Notes: generated from the sequence alone by a model not told the origin. Counted from the first letter of the stretch, positions 1 through 8,243 are shown. The stretch is DNA of 36,410 nt from DAIRDK01 sp035403225 (GCA_035403225.1 DAONET010000024.1:1-36410); one strand, 5' to 3'. Numbers and translations: made by a program.

Positions 1-39
1 TTTTCTGGCAACCGTGACCGGAAAACGTTCCGTTACATT

Positions 40-80
40 AAAAAGAGGGTGTCTCACGATGGAGACACCCTCTTTTTTTT
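40..80. terminator. Bidirectional intrinsic terminator
   Basis: A perfect inverted repeat: arms 40-55 and 62-77 pair over 16 bp around a six-base loop (ACGATG). The GC-rich core is GAGGGTGTCTC and its complement. An A-run precedes it and a T-run follows (to 80), so it can work on both strands. On the minus strand it ends the acyltransferase transcript (128-1255); on the plus strand it would end a gene lying left of the window. Confidence 0.9.
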
Positions 81-127
81 ATCATCCGGTTTACAACCAC
101 CCGTGATGAGAACGGACACCAGAAAAT

Positions 128-1255
128 TCAGGAAACGAAATGCCGGATCCAGCAACGTCTCCGGATGTGTTCCCTGCTTTCAAAGCTCTTCCAGATGTTA
201 AGAGCCTTCAGGTTGTTTTCCAGTTGATTACTGGAGACCGTCTTTTTGATACCGTATTGGATATATGCTTTTTGAAGATCGCGAAAGATGATGGCAGCAA
301 TCCCTTTCCCGTGATAATCGGGTCTGACCCCGACCAGATACATATCCACCGTGTCGTTGTTCCGGATGGCATTCAACACCCGGATAAATCCGAAGGGGAA
401 CAACTTCCCGTTGCATTTTCGCAAGGCATGGGTGATATTGGGCAGGGAGATACCGAATCCTACCACGTCATCGTGCTCATCCAGCAGGACGGAGACAAAT
501 TCAGGGCGGATAAACCCGAAATATTGCTTCGTATAAGCATCCATCTGCGCTTCCGTGAGAGGGGCAAAGCCATACAACACATCGAATGCATCGTTCAGCA
601 TGGTGAACAGCTTCCGGGTGTATGGCATAAAGTCTCCGGACTTTTTCGCCACCAGCGGGTGGATATGATACCGTTGGGCGGTCAGGTCAGCCAGACGCTC
701 AATGGTTTCGGGGACCTTGTCAGGAACCGGGAATTCGTGTTGCACCCAGTCCACTGCCTTGGAAAAGCCCAGCTTCTCCATATGGACCGGGTAATACGGA
801 TAGTTATAGATAGAGGTAAGGATCGCTGTCTCTTCGAATCCATCGATCAGCATCCCTTCCAGGTCGAAATCGGTAAAGCCGAGGGGACCGTGAATGCCGG
901 TCATCCCTTTGGAACGTCCCCATTCTTCGACTGTTTCAATCAGTTTGCGGCTTACTTCGATATCATCAATGAAATCGATCCATCCGAAGCGGACCAGATT
1001 TTCTTCCCATCGCTGGTTTGCCCGGTGGTTGATGATCCCAGCCACCCGGCCGACGATTTGTCCGTTCCGATATGCCAGCCAGTATTCAGCTTCACAGTAC
1101 TCAAAAGCCAGGTTTCTCTTGCGATCAAGAGTGCGTCGTTCATCTGTCCTGACCTGGGGGCACCAATAGGCATTCCCTTGGTAAAGCCGGTATTGAAATT
1201 TGATAAATCGGTTAAGGTCAGCCCGGGTAACAACTTTTTTAATCTCAATATCCAT
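128..1255 (-). CDS. GNAT-like N-acetyltransferase (375 aa)
   Basis: Probable acyltransferase of a long Bacteroidota GNAT-like group; the substrate is unknown. The C-terminal third has a GNAT-type acetyl-CoA loop (VGVRPDYHGKGIA, with HGKG near residues 315-318) followed by a conserved NNLKALNIWKSF-like stretch in which the Asn often lines the acceptor site. The N-terminal half (about 1-200) looks like a second, degenerate GNAT fold: it has an RVAGIIN strand and a conserved GPLGFTDFDLEGML segment. No signal peptide or membrane segment, so cytoplasmic. The start is an ATG. It lies alone between iorB and the left terminator, with a large palindrome 32 bases upstream of the start. An exact -7 promoter box was not found, so it may be read through from iorAB. 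The fold call is fairly sure; the function is not. Confidence 0.75.
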   Translation of the reverse strand: MDIEIKKVVTRADLNRFIKFQYRLYQGNAYWCPQVRTDERRTLDRKRNLAFEYCEAEYWLAYRNGQIVGRVAGIINHRANQRWEENLVRFGWIDFIDDIEVSRKLIETVEEWGRSKGMTGIHGPLGFTDFDLEGMLIDGFEETAILTSIYNYPYYPVHMEKLGFSKAVDWVQHEFPVPDKVPETIERLADLTAQRYHIHPLVAKKSGDFMPYTRKLFTMLNDAFDVLYGFAPLTEAQMDAYTKQYFGFIRPEFVSVLLDEHDDVVGFGISLPNITHALRKCNGKLFPFGFIRVLNAIRNNDTVDMYLVGVRPDYHGKGIAAIIFRDLQKAYIQYGIKKTVSSNQLENNLKALNIWKSFESREHIRRRCWIRHFVS

Positions 1256-1286
1256 ACTCGAGTGTTCGTGTCGTACTTCAGAAGAT

Positions 1287-1312
1287 CCGGGCCTTATAAG
1301 TATAAGGTCCGG
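1287..1312. promoter_or_regulatory. 26-bp palindrome upstream of the acyltransferase gene
   Basis: CCTTATA (1292-1298), AG, TATAAGG (1301-1307) form a perfect inverted repeat, and both outer flanks are CCGG (1287-1290, 1309-1312). Only the 1291/1308 pair departs from symmetry. No T-run follows on either strand, so it is not a normal intrinsic terminator. It lies 32-57 bases upstream of the acyltransferase ATG and 45 bases past the iorB stop, which suits an operator for a dimeric regulator or an mRNA-end hairpin. No regulator gene is adjacent. Confidence 0.45.
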
Positions 1313-1356
1313 AGGAAGAGGTTACCCTGATGTAAACAAAGACCGTCGGAAGATTA

Positions 1357-1941
1357 TTACCCGATTTTCTTATTGGCGATGTCGTGACCTGCCTGAAGCG
1401 CGTTCAGGTTCATGTTGACAATGTCTTCTCCTTTTTTCTCAAAGGTAGCGCGAACAGCTTTTTTAATGCTTTCGAACGACATACCGAGGAAAGGGGAAGC
1501 AGCTCCCAGGATGACCATGTTGGCTGATTTGGCAGAACCTGCTTCTTTAGCGATGGTTTCTGCATCAAGAGCCACATGTTTCGGGAGGGAAGCCACCGCC
1601 TGATGTACTTTCTCAATCTCCGGGTAATTGGGGACATTGATAAACGGTGTGGTGCTGGTGATCACCCATCCCGACTCAGAGAGATAAGGCAGGTAGCGAA
1701 GTGACTCCATCGGTTCCACCGAGATGATGAGGTCGGCTTTGCCATAAGGGATCAGGTCGGATGCAATCTCTTCTTTGGAGATACGCAGGTTTGATGACAC
1801 ATCGCCACCGCGCTGGCTCATTCCGTGAACTTCCGATTGTTTTAAATACATTCCCTGGTCAAGGGCAGCATATCCGATGACGGCAGCGATGGACAGAATC
1901 CCCTGTCCACCGACGCCTGCTAATATGATATCTTTCTTCAT
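1357..1941 (-). CDS. iorB: Indolepyruvate:ferredoxin oxidoreductase, beta subunit
   Basis: Gamma-type (pyruvate ferredoxin oxidoreductase catalytic) subunit of the enzyme that decarboxylates indolepyruvate and related aryl-pyruvates to acyl-CoA, reducing ferredoxin. It acts in the cytoplasm in aromatic amino acid catabolism or, run backwards, aryl-acid assimilation. The N-terminus carries the glycine-rich GVGGQGIL motif (about residues 9-16), followed by SEVHGMSQRGGDV, characteristic of IorB. The 194 aa length is normal for the family. It follows iorA with a 2-base gap, so the two subunits are made from one mRNA. The start is ATG with the usual MKKDIILAG-type beginning. Confidence 0.92.
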   Translation of the reverse strand: MKKDIILAGVGGQGILSIAAVIGYAALDQGMYLKQSEVHGMSQRGGDVSSNLRISKEEIASDLIPYGKADLIISVEPMESLRYLPYLSESGWVITSTTPFINVPNYPEIEKVHQAVASLPKHVALDAETIAKEAGSAKSANMVILGAASPFLGMSFESIKKAVRATFEKKGEDIVNMNLNALQAGHDIANKKIG

Positions 1942-1943
1942 TA

Positions 1944-3563
1944 TTATTCGTTATTTTCTTTTTTATGCTTCTCTCTCATCCTTTTGTTCAGTTCCACGAT
2001 GCACTCCCTGCGGGGAATGATGACGGAGACACCCTGGTAAGCGAGTTCTTCGTTGATGATTTTGACATTTTCTTCGTGGAATTTCTTCAGGGGCCTGATC
2101 ACCCGGATATGTTCCGGTTCAACGCCTATGCCTTTGCAGATCTCTTCGAGTTTGCCGTTGGCAGCTGAATGCTGTCCGCCGGTCATAGCGGTGGTGGCGT
2201 TATCAAGGATGAAAACGGTGATCGGAGCTTTACCGTTCACGGCATCGAGCAGTCCGGTGATCCCCGAATGGCCGAAGGTGGAGTCGCCGATAACGGCAAC
2301 CGCCGGGACCATTCCTGCATCAGCAGCGCCTTTGGCCATGGTGATGGAAGCGCCCATGTCGACGCATGAGTTGATGGCTTCATACGGTTTCATAGCGCCC
2401 AGGGTATAACATCCGATATCAGCGAAGACCCGGCCTTTGGAGAATCCGGTGAGGGCCTCATTCAGGGCCAGGTAAGAATCAGCATGGGGGCATCCGTCGC
2501 ATAGAGCAGGTGGTCTGGAAACCACGATGTCCGGAACGGGTGAGCCGATGGTATCTGCCAGTCCAAGCGCCCTGGCTACGATATTGGGGTTCAATTCACC
2601 GTCGCGGGGAACCGATCCGTCGAGTCTTCCTTTGACGACCAGTCCGGCGCCCAGGAATCCTTTCAGCATCTCTTCCACCACCGGGTATCCGTCTTCCAAA
2701 ACAAGGATGGACTGGCATTCCCTGGCCATGCGTTCAACCATTCTGCGCGGAAGGGGATAATGACCCAATTTCAGTACCGGGTAAGGCACTCTTCCCTTGG
2801 GGTAATTCTCACGCAGATAGTTATTAGCGATCCCACAGGCGACGATACCCATCGAGTGGTCATTTCCATCGGTATACGCATTAAAACCGGAGGTTTCGGA
2901 TTCCTTGGTAAAATGGGCCTGGTTGTTCAGTAACGTCTTATATTGTTTCCGGGCAATGGCCGGCAGCAATACATACTGACGCAGGTTGAACGGCAGTCTC
3001 AATTCGTTCTCCGGACGATGTGAGGTGGTGACGTTCACTCCGGCACGGGAATGAGCCATACGGGTGGTAATTCTCATCATCACAGGAATGCCGTATTTTT
3101 CCGACAGGTCAAATCCATAATGTACCATGTCGTAGGCTTCCTGTTGGTTACCGGGTTCGAGGACCGGGACCTGGGCAAACTTGCCATAGACACGGGAGTC
3201 CTGTTCATTCTGTGATGAATGCATCGAAGGGTCATCGGCCGAAACCACGATTAGTCCTCCGTTAGCCCCGGTGATTGCCGAGTTGAGGAAAGGGTCAGCC
3301 GCCACATTCAAGCCGACATGCTTCATGCAAACCATGGTTCGTTTGCCGGCATATGACATACCCAGAGCGGCTTCCATCGCCGTCTTTTCGTTTGTACACC
3401 AATCTGAATGAATATTTCCGTTTATCTGGTTTTTCTTGTTCTGCACATACTCCGTGATTTCCGTCGACGGAGTGCCGGGATACGCATAAATCCCGGATAA
3501 GCCCGCATCAAGGGCGGCCTGGGCTATGGCTTCATCCCCCAGTAAAAGCAACTTTTTTGTCAT
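1944..3563 (-). CDS. iorA: Indolepyruvate:ferredoxin oxidoreductase, alpha subunit (short form)
   Basis: TPP-dependent large subunit partnered with IorB. Order: N-terminal pyrimidine-binding region (about 1-170, with AYPGTPSTEI, NEKTAMEAALGMSYAG and MKHVGLNVAADP), a middle domain, the conserved CDGCPHADSY, and the TPP/Mg region with GDSTFGHSGITGL and a following DN-AT segment. The frame can be opened to a TTG at 3602, but that TTG sits inside the -7 promoter box. The ATG at 3563 gives the family-like start MTKKLLLLGDEAIAQ and 539 aa. The chain ends about 20 residues past IIPRRECIVELN and lacks the C-terminal two-[4Fe-4S] ferredoxin domain of archaeal IorA (about 600+ aa); no CxxCxxC cluster motif is present. 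From memory, short versions are usual in Bacteroidota. Confidence 0.92.
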   Translation of the reverse strand: MTKKLLLLGDEAIAQAALDAGLSGIYAYPGTPSTEITEYVQNKKNQINGNIHSDWCTNEKTAMEAALGMSYAGKRTMVCMKHVGLNVAADPFLNSAITGANGGLIVVSADDPSMHSSQNEQDSRVYGKFAQVPVLEPGNQQEAYDMVHYGFDLSEKYGIPVMMRITTRMAHSRAGVNVTTSHRPENELRLPFNLRQYVLLPAIARKQYKTLLNNQAHFTKESETSGFNAYTDGNDHSMGIVACGIANNYLRENYPKGRVPYPVLKLGHYPLPRRMVERMARECQSILVLEDGYPVVEEMLKGFLGAGLVVKGRLDGSVPRDGELNPNIVARALGLADTIGSPVPDIVVSRPPALCDGCPHADSYLALNEALTGFSKGRVFADIGCYTLGAMKPYEAINSCVDMGASITMAKGAADAGMVPAVAVIGDSTFGHSGITGLLDAVNGKAPITVFILDNATTAMTGGQHSAANGKLEEICKGIGVEPEHIRVIRPLKKFHEENVKIINEELAYQGVSVIIPRRECIVELNKRMREKHKKENNE

Positions 3564-3599
3564 TCTGAATACTTCTTTTCTTGTTAATGAAATGGTTAG

Positions 3600-3607
3600 C
3601 AAACCTA
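3600..3607 (-). promoter_or_regulatory. -7 promoter element for iorAB
   Basis: Reads TAGGTTTG on the minus strand, an exact match to the Bacteroidetes -7 consensus TAnnTTTG. Transcription would start near 3593, giving a leader of about 30 bases before the ATG at 3563. This rules out the TTG at 3602 as the start of iorA. Confidence 0.6.
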
Positions 3608-3702
3608 CATAGATTTTGGCAAATTCGCAACTCTCGCCGGGAACATTTTATCCCGTCCGGAATTTCAAAGGAAAGGATTCGAAAATGTTTGGTTTAATTT
3701 AT

Positions 3703-3710
3703 TACTTTTG
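3703..3710 (+). promoter_or_regulatory. -7 promoter element for the TonB-dependent receptor
   Basis: TACTTTTG matches the TAnnTTTG consensus and lies 41 bases before the ATG at 3752. No well-spaced TTTG -33 box was seen (one at 3688-3691 is too close). Confidence 0.55.
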
Positions 3711-3751
3711 TGGGTTAACATGAATGGTCAACCAATCTGAACTGATTGCCT

Positions 3752-6100
3752 ATGTCAGCTACCTCCCGTTTCTACCTGTTACTGTTCGGCTTAGTTCTAT
3801 TACTGTCCGTAAATAACACCTCCCTGGCGCAGACAGGCACCATCAGGGGATTTGTATACGAGCAGGAATCGGGTGAACCCGTAATCTTCACGAATATCTA
3901 TTTTCTGAAGACATCCATCGGGGCCACCACTGACGAGAATGGCTATTTTGCCATTACCAAGATACCGCCCGGTGATTACACCCTGATGGTGACGTATGTT
4001 GGTTTTGATACTCTTCAGATGCCCGTTTCCATCAAATCAGGCGACGTTATCACGAAAAAACTTTACCTGAGTCAGGCTTCCGTCACACTCACGGAAGTGA
4101 ATGTGTCAGCTGCCCGGCAGGACAAACAGCGGGAGACACAGACATCCATCGTCAAGATCGATCCGAAGCAAATCAATAAGATTCCGTCGATCGGAGGCAC
4201 GCCCGACCTGGCCCAGTACCTGCAGGTGTTGCCCGGTGTCATCTTCTCGGGTGACCAGGGCGGACAACTGTACATCCGCGGAGGCCCCCCTATCCAGAAC
4301 CTCGTGCTGTACGACGGGATGACCATCTATAACCCCTTCCATTCCATCGGACTTTTCTCCGTTTTCGATGTGGATATTCTGAAAAACGTGAATGTCTATA
4401 CCGGAGGTTTCAGCGCCGAATATGGCGGCAGGATCTCTTCCGTCATGGATATCGCGACGATGGATGGGAATAAAAAACGGTTCTCCGGAAAGATCGATGC
4501 CAGCACCTTTGGCGCGAAAGTCCTGTTAGAAGGCCCTATCGCCAAACAAAAGGATGATGACGGCTCCAGCGCTTCCTTCATCCTCTCGGTAAAAAATTCT
4601 TACCTCGACGAAACATCCAAGTCGATCTATTCTTATCTCGATAATTCCCTTCCTTATCAATACCTGGATATCTACGGAAAAGCCTCTATCAACGCGGCAA
4701 ACGGAAGTAAGGTGAATTTCTTCGGATTCAACTTCTCCGACAAGGCCCTGTTCAATGGATATAACATGACGGGAAACACCTTGAACGAGGTGGACCTCGA
4801 TTACCACTGGAACAGCTACGGCGGCGGAACCAATTTTGTGGTGATCCCCGGAAAATCACCGGCCCTGCTGGAAGGTAATTTCGCCTATTCCTATTATAAA
4901 GTCGTATTGGATGAAACCGATAAACAACCCCGGTCCAGCTCCATCGGCGGATTCAACGGAGGTTTCAGGTTCACCTATTTCCTGGGGAAAGATGCCATCA
5001 AATACGGCCTTGACCTGTCAGGTTATAAAACCATTTTCAATTTCTATAATTCCCTGAACCGGCAGATCGATTATACCCAGAACACCACCGATATCGATGC
5101 CTTTGTCGAATACAAATGGATCGCGGGAAAATTCGTTATCCAACCCGGTTTCAGATTCCAATATTATGCCTCGCTCTCACAAATGTCGCCCGAACCCAGG
5201 CTTTCCATTAAATACAACATGGTGGAAAAATTCCGTTTGAAAATGGCCGGCGGATATTTCACCCAGAACCTGATGTCCACTTCCAACGACCTGGACGTGG
5301 TGAACCTCTTTTACGGATTCCTTTCCGGGCCCGAAAACCTGCCTAAGACTTTTAAAGGGAAAGATGTCATCAACAAACTTCAGAAATCGTGGCACGCTAT
5401 TTTCGGTTTTGAATGGGATCTTACCGACAGGCTGAGTCTGAATGTGGAAGGATACTACAAGTATTACCCGCAACTTACCAATATCAACCGGAACAAGTAT
5501 TTCGACGATAATGAAGAAAACGCCCTGATACCGGATATTTACAAAAAAGACTTCATTTTGGAAACCGGTGACGCAGAAGGAGTGGATGTTTCTGTTGAAT
5601 ACACCTATAAGAAACTCCATTTCTGGGGCACCTACTCACTGGGTTATATCCACCGCGACGATGGAATCTCCAAATATGTTCCTCCATACGACCGGCGGCA
5701 CAACCTGAACATGATGCTTTCCTGGACACTGGGCAAGAAATCGACGTGGGAACTGAACGGCCGGTTCAATTACGGATCGGGATTCCCCTTTACGCCTACA
5801 TCAGGATACTATGAAGAGATTGGTTTCAACAATAACATGGGATCTGATTATACTACGATCAACGGCAACCTGGGCATTCTTTACGGCGAATACAATTCCC
5901 AAAGACTCCCTTACTACAGCCGGTTTGACGTTAGTGCAAAAAAGACCTTCTTCCTGGGGAAAACGGCTAAACTGATGGTTGACGCCGGGATCACCAACAT
6001 TCTAAACCAGGAGAACATCTTTTATATCGACCGTGTAACGGCTACCGAAATCTACCAGTTACCCATCATGCCGAGCCTGGGTGTCAGCTTCACATTTTAG
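3752..6100 (+). CDS. TonB-dependent outer-membrane receptor with N-terminal CarboxypepD_reg-like domain
   Basis: Outer-membrane beta-barrel importer energised by TonB; the ligand cannot be told from sequence. The first ATG (3752) is preferred over an in-frame TTG at 3746. A signal peptide covers about residues 1-27, ending SLAQ. Next come a carboxypeptidase-regulatory-like beta-sandwich (about 29-115, GTIRGFVYEQESGEPV, GDYTLMVTYVGF), a plug domain (about 120-230, LAQYLQVLPGV, GGQLYIRGG, NLVLYDGMTIYNPFH, GGFSAEYGGRISSV), and a barrel to the C-terminus, which ends in aromatic Phe (GVSFTF) as expected for BAM insertion. There is no SusD partner, so this is not a SusC-type glycan system. At 782 aa it fits small FecA/CirA-like receptors of Bacteroidota. 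Confidence 0.93.
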   Translation: MSATSRFYLLLFGLVLLLSVNNTSLAQTGTIRGFVYEQESGEPVIFTNIYFLKTSIGATTDENGYFAITKIPPGDYTLMVTYVGFDTLQMPVSIKSGDVITKKLYLSQASVTLTEVNVSAARQDKQRETQTSIVKIDPKQINKIPSIGGTPDLAQYLQVLPGVIFSGDQGGQLYIRGGPPIQNLVLYDGMTIYNPFHSIGLFSVFDVDILKNVNVYTGGFSAEYGGRISSVMDIATMDGNKKRFSGKIDASTFGAKVLLEGPIAKQKDDDGSSASFILSVKNSYLDETSKSIYSYLDNSLPYQYLDIYGKASINAANGSKVNFFGFNFSDKALFNGYNMTGNTLNEVDLDYHWNSYGGGTNFVVIPGKSPALLEGNFAYSYYKVVLDETDKQPRSSSIGGFNGGFRFTYFLGKDAIKYGLDLSGYKTIFNFYNSLNRQIDYTQNTTDIDAFVEYKWIAGKFVIQPGFRFQYYASLSQMSPEPRLSIKYNMVEKFRLKMAGGYFTQNLMSTSNDLDVVNLFYGFLSGPENLPKTFKGKDVINKLQKSWHAIFGFEWDLTDRLSLNVEGYYKYYPQLTNINRNKYFDDNEENALIPDIYKKDFILETGDAEGVDVSVEYTYKKLHFWGTYSLGYIHRDDGISKYVPPYDRRHNLNMMLSWTLGKKSTWELNGRFNYGSGFPFTPTSGYYEEIGFNNNMGSDYTTINGNLGILYGEYNSQRLPYYSRFDVSAKKTFFLGKTAKLMVDAGITNILNQENIFYIDRVTATEIYQLPIMPSLGVSFTF

Positions 6101-6135
6101 TGAGATCTGATATCCTTTTTCCGGCTTTTCTTACT

Positions 6136-6143
6136 TATCTTTG
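6136..6143 (+). promoter_or_regulatory. -7 promoter element before the small membrane protein gene
   Basis: TATCTTTG, an exact TAnnTTTG match, ends 18 bases before the ATG at 6162. It overlaps the TTG at 6141 that would extend the frame, so translation must begin at 6162. Confidence 0.6.
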
Positions 6144-6161
6144 TTCCAAAGAACAAGCGAA

Positions 6162-6674
6162 ATGAACGTACAAACTGCTTCCTTGTCAAAGAAAGAGCTG
6201 CTGAAAGCATTGCTCCTTGACGCCGTCGGTCTGGCCTTTATCTTCCTGGCGCCGTCACTGACCCATTTGCTGAGTTTCCCGGTTTATATGCTGGAACCCA
6301 TGCGGGTTATGCTGATCCTCTCGCTCGCCCATTCCTCGAAGAAAAACAGTTATTTGCTGGCACTGACTTTGCCGCTGTTCTCGTTCCTGGTCTCAGGTCA
6401 CCCCGAAGCGGTGAAGATGATGGTCATCACGGCAGAACTGGTGCTGAATGTATTCCTGTTCTACCTGCTTTCCGAAAGGATCCGGAACATTTTCTGGTCC
6501 GGGATGCTTTCCATCCTCGTCAGCAAATTTTTCTGCTACCTGGCCTACCTCGCTGTTTTCTCCCTGGCTTTTGTCCGGGCTGAAGCCGCTCCCCTGTTCC
6601 TGATGGTCCAGGCTGCTACCACCCTCGTGTTCAGTACCTATTTATTCCTGCTGTTTAAACGCAAACAATCATGA
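6162..6674 (+). CDS. Small integral membrane protein, function unknown
   Basis: I do not recognise this 170-aa protein. It has about five hydrophobic segments (LLLDAVGLAFIFLAPSLTHLL, MRVMLILSLAHS, LLALTLPLFSFLVSG, LVLNVFLFYLLSERI, and two near the C-terminus from MLSILVSKFFCYLAYL to FSTYLFLLF) separated by short basic loops. This is consistent with an inner-membrane protein with a lysine-rich cytoplasmic tail. The short spaced helices resemble membrane S-components of small-molecule transporters, but no motif proves it. The start is the ATG at 6162, downstream of its own promoter box. The stop overlaps the start of the next gene (ATGA at 6671), so it is translationally coupled to a lipoprotein. 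Confidence 0.7.
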   Translation: MNVQTASLSKKELLKALLLDAVGLAFIFLAPSLTHLLSFPVYMLEPMRVMLILSLAHSSKKNSYLLALTLPLFSFLVSGHPEAVKMMVITAELVLNVFLFYLLSERIRNIFWSGMLSILVSKFFCYLAYLAVFSLAFVRAEAAPLFLMVQAATTLVFSTYLFLLFKRKQS

Positions 6675-7090
6675 AGACAAATAATCTTTTACTGATCTCC
6701 ATATTCCTTTTGCTGCTGACAGGATTCACCGGCTGTACCTCCGACGATCCTTCTCCCTCTCCTACCGATCCGAGAGTGGCCATGGTCGGGACATGGAGCG
6801 TTTATGAATCGGGCGCCAAGGGATCCTATGAAGCGACGATCGCATTAGATCCTTCCTCCTCCACCGGAATTCTGATTTACAACTTCGCCAATTCAGGATC
6901 AACCAGCAACCCGGCGCAGGCGGACGTGTCCTCAACCAATATTATCCTGAACCCCGATCAAACTATTGGCGATGGATGGACTGTCAGCGGAGGCGGTTCG
7001 CTCGTCAGCAGCACCAAGATCAACTGGTCGTATTCCCTTTTTGATGGCGCTACCAATTATAACCTGACCGCCGTGTACACGAAGAAATAA
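6671..7090 (+). CDS. Small exported lipoprotein, function unknown
   Basis: 139 aa. A lipoprotein signal (MKTNNLLLISIFLLLLTG) ends in the lipobox-like TGC, with Cys at about residue 22, then a Ser/Pro/Asp-rich linker (SDDPSPSPTDP). The mature part begins VGTWSVYES and is Ser/Thr/Asn/Gly-rich with alternating hydrophobic residues, like a small lipocalin-like beta-barrel or beta-sandwich common among Bacteroidota surface lipoproteins. It is coupled to the membrane protein gene by a 4-base ATGA overlap. Its stop lies 4 bases from the stop of the convergent DUF4296 gene. No specific function is assigned. Confidence 0.75.
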   Translation: MKTNNLLLISIFLLLLTGFTGCTSDDPSPSPTDPRVAMVGTWSVYESGAKGSYEATIALDPSSSTGILIYNFANSGSTSNPAQADVSSTNIILNPDQTIGDGWTVSGGGSLVSSTKINWSYSLFDGATNYNLTAVYTKK

Positions 7091-7094
7091 GTGG

Positions 7095-7529
7095 TTATTT
7101 ATTTACCCTTTTAATTTGGTTTTCGGAAGGTTGCACCGGAGGAGGACCCTCTTTTTTACCGCCCTTAAACCAGTTGTTCCGCGAATCCAGTTCATCGACT
7201 ACCTGGTCGTATAACTTGTGGAATCCCTTTTCATCCCACTGGTAATAGCGGATGTTGAGCAAGAACCGCTGACGGGTGACCCCGTATTTTTTAAACAATC
7301 CGTTATAACAGTAATCCTGGTATTTGGCGGTGGCTCCTCCATTGACCTTTTCCGATGTCAGGCCGGCTTCCAGGACATGGACATCAGCGAGGAGCTGCAC
7401 CATGACCGGCTCAGCGATAATGGAGTCGGGCGGGAGAAAGGCCCTGCGTTCCTGTTCTTGCTGGTCGGTGCATGAAAACATCAAGAGGGCTGCGGCAGTG
7501 CACAGCAGTGAAAAAAAACTGCCTTTCAT
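7095..7529 (-). CDS. DUF4296 family lipoprotein
   Basis: 144 aa. The signal peptide has a lipobox near LLMFSC (Cys at about residue 20), so it is a lipidated periplasmic or outer-membrane protein. The mature part matches the DUF4296 pattern: a helix around residues 38-60 (PVMVQLLADVHVLEAGL), then YCYNGLFKKYGVTRQRFLLNIRYYQWDEKGFHKLYDQVVDEL. A lysine/proline-rich tail follows. The molecular function of this Bacteroidota-specific family is unknown. It lies 7 bases after the OmpH-like gene and probably belongs to the same transcript. Confidence 0.8.
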   Translation of the reverse strand: MKGSFFSLLCTAAALLMFSCTDQQEQERRAFLPPDSIIAEPVMVQLLADVHVLEAGLTSEKVNGGATAKYQDYCYNGLFKKYGVTRQRFLLNIRYYQWDEKGFHKLYDQVVDELDSRNNWFKGGKKEGPPPVQPSENQIKRVNK

Positions 7530-7536
7530 AGCCTGA

Positions 7537-8232
7537 TCACTTTTTCTGTTGGGCCTTGTACTCTTTATTCAGCTCATCTACCACCAATGCCGTGATATCC
7601 AGGGTATCGTTGGCAATCAGCAGATCGCCGCCGGATTTGTAGGTCATGATATAATCATAATGGTACTTCGCATTGAATCTTTTCAGGAAATTATCCACGG
7701 TATCGAGCAGCTGCAACTGTGTATTATATTCTTTTTCAGCTACTTCCTGAGTGTATTTGTTCTTTTTTTCGTCCAACGCCTGTTGTTTCTGCAGCAGGTT
7801 CTGGTAGATGGTATTAGCCCGTTCTTCGGTTACCACATTCCCGGCGATAAGTTTCTGGAGGTCGTTAAATTCTTTCTGCAAGGCAGCTTGTTCCGCCAAT
7901 ACTTCATTCTGCAGTTTTCCGCCCATGCTTTCCAGGTTTTTTTTCAGGTCGACGACAAACTGGTATTTCTGGTTCAGGGTATCGACGTTGACATACACCA
8001 TTTTCAATCCATGACCGAAGGAAGCGGCAGGGACAGCCTCCCCGGCGCCTTTCTGTCCTTTAAAGAAAAGGACGTACAACAATATCAACCCGGCCAGCAT
8101 CACCAGCATCAGGATCGTATTCAGATTGAATGTAAAGAACCGGGACCGGGGGGCCGGATTAACGGATTCCTTCTCGGGTATGACAGGCATTTCCTGAGAG
8201 ACCTCAGGCGTTTCCAATGGTTTTTCCTCCAT
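7537..8232 (-). CDS. Membrane-anchored OmpH/Skp-like protein
   Basis: 231 aa. A Pro/Glu-rich N-terminal tail (about 1-30) precedes one transmembrane helix (about 39-57, ILMLVMLAGLILLYVLFF). The rest is soluble and resembles OmpH/Skp chaperones: a short strand MVYVNVDTLNQKYQF (about 80-95), then a long Gln/Glu/Lys coiled-coil hairpin, then a closing strand (DYIMTYKSGGDLLIANDTLDIT). Skp-like proteins bind unfolded outer-membrane proteins in the periplasm. Here the chaperone module is tethered to the inner membrane instead of being free. The ATG at 8232 is chosen over an in-frame TTG at 8238. It lies 11 bases after the recQ stop and 7 before the DUF4296 gene. Confidence 0.8.
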   Translation of the reverse strand: MEEKPLETPEVSQEMPVIPEKESVNPAPRSRFFTFNLNTILMLVMLAGLILLYVLFFKGQKGAGEAVPAASFGHGLKMVYVNVDTLNQKYQFVVDLKKNLESMGGKLQNEVLAEQAALQKEFNDLQKLIAGNVVTEERANTIYQNLLQKQQALDEKKNKYTQEVAEKEYNTQLQLLDTVDNFLKRFNAKYHYDYIMTYKSGGDLLIANDTLDITALVVDELNKEYKAQQKK

Positions 8233-8243
8233 GATCAATGATT

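Noticed and set aside
1..17. TGA at 15-17 as the end of a gene from the left
   Set aside because: Only five codons are visible; the terminator at 40-80 suggests a plus-strand gene ends nearby, but frame and product cannot be supported.
140..1330. 396-aa plus-strand open frame
   Set aside because: Antisense shadow of the acyltransferase gene; no family motif, composition of a reverse-complement frame, and the minus-strand protein has a clear acetyl-CoA loop.
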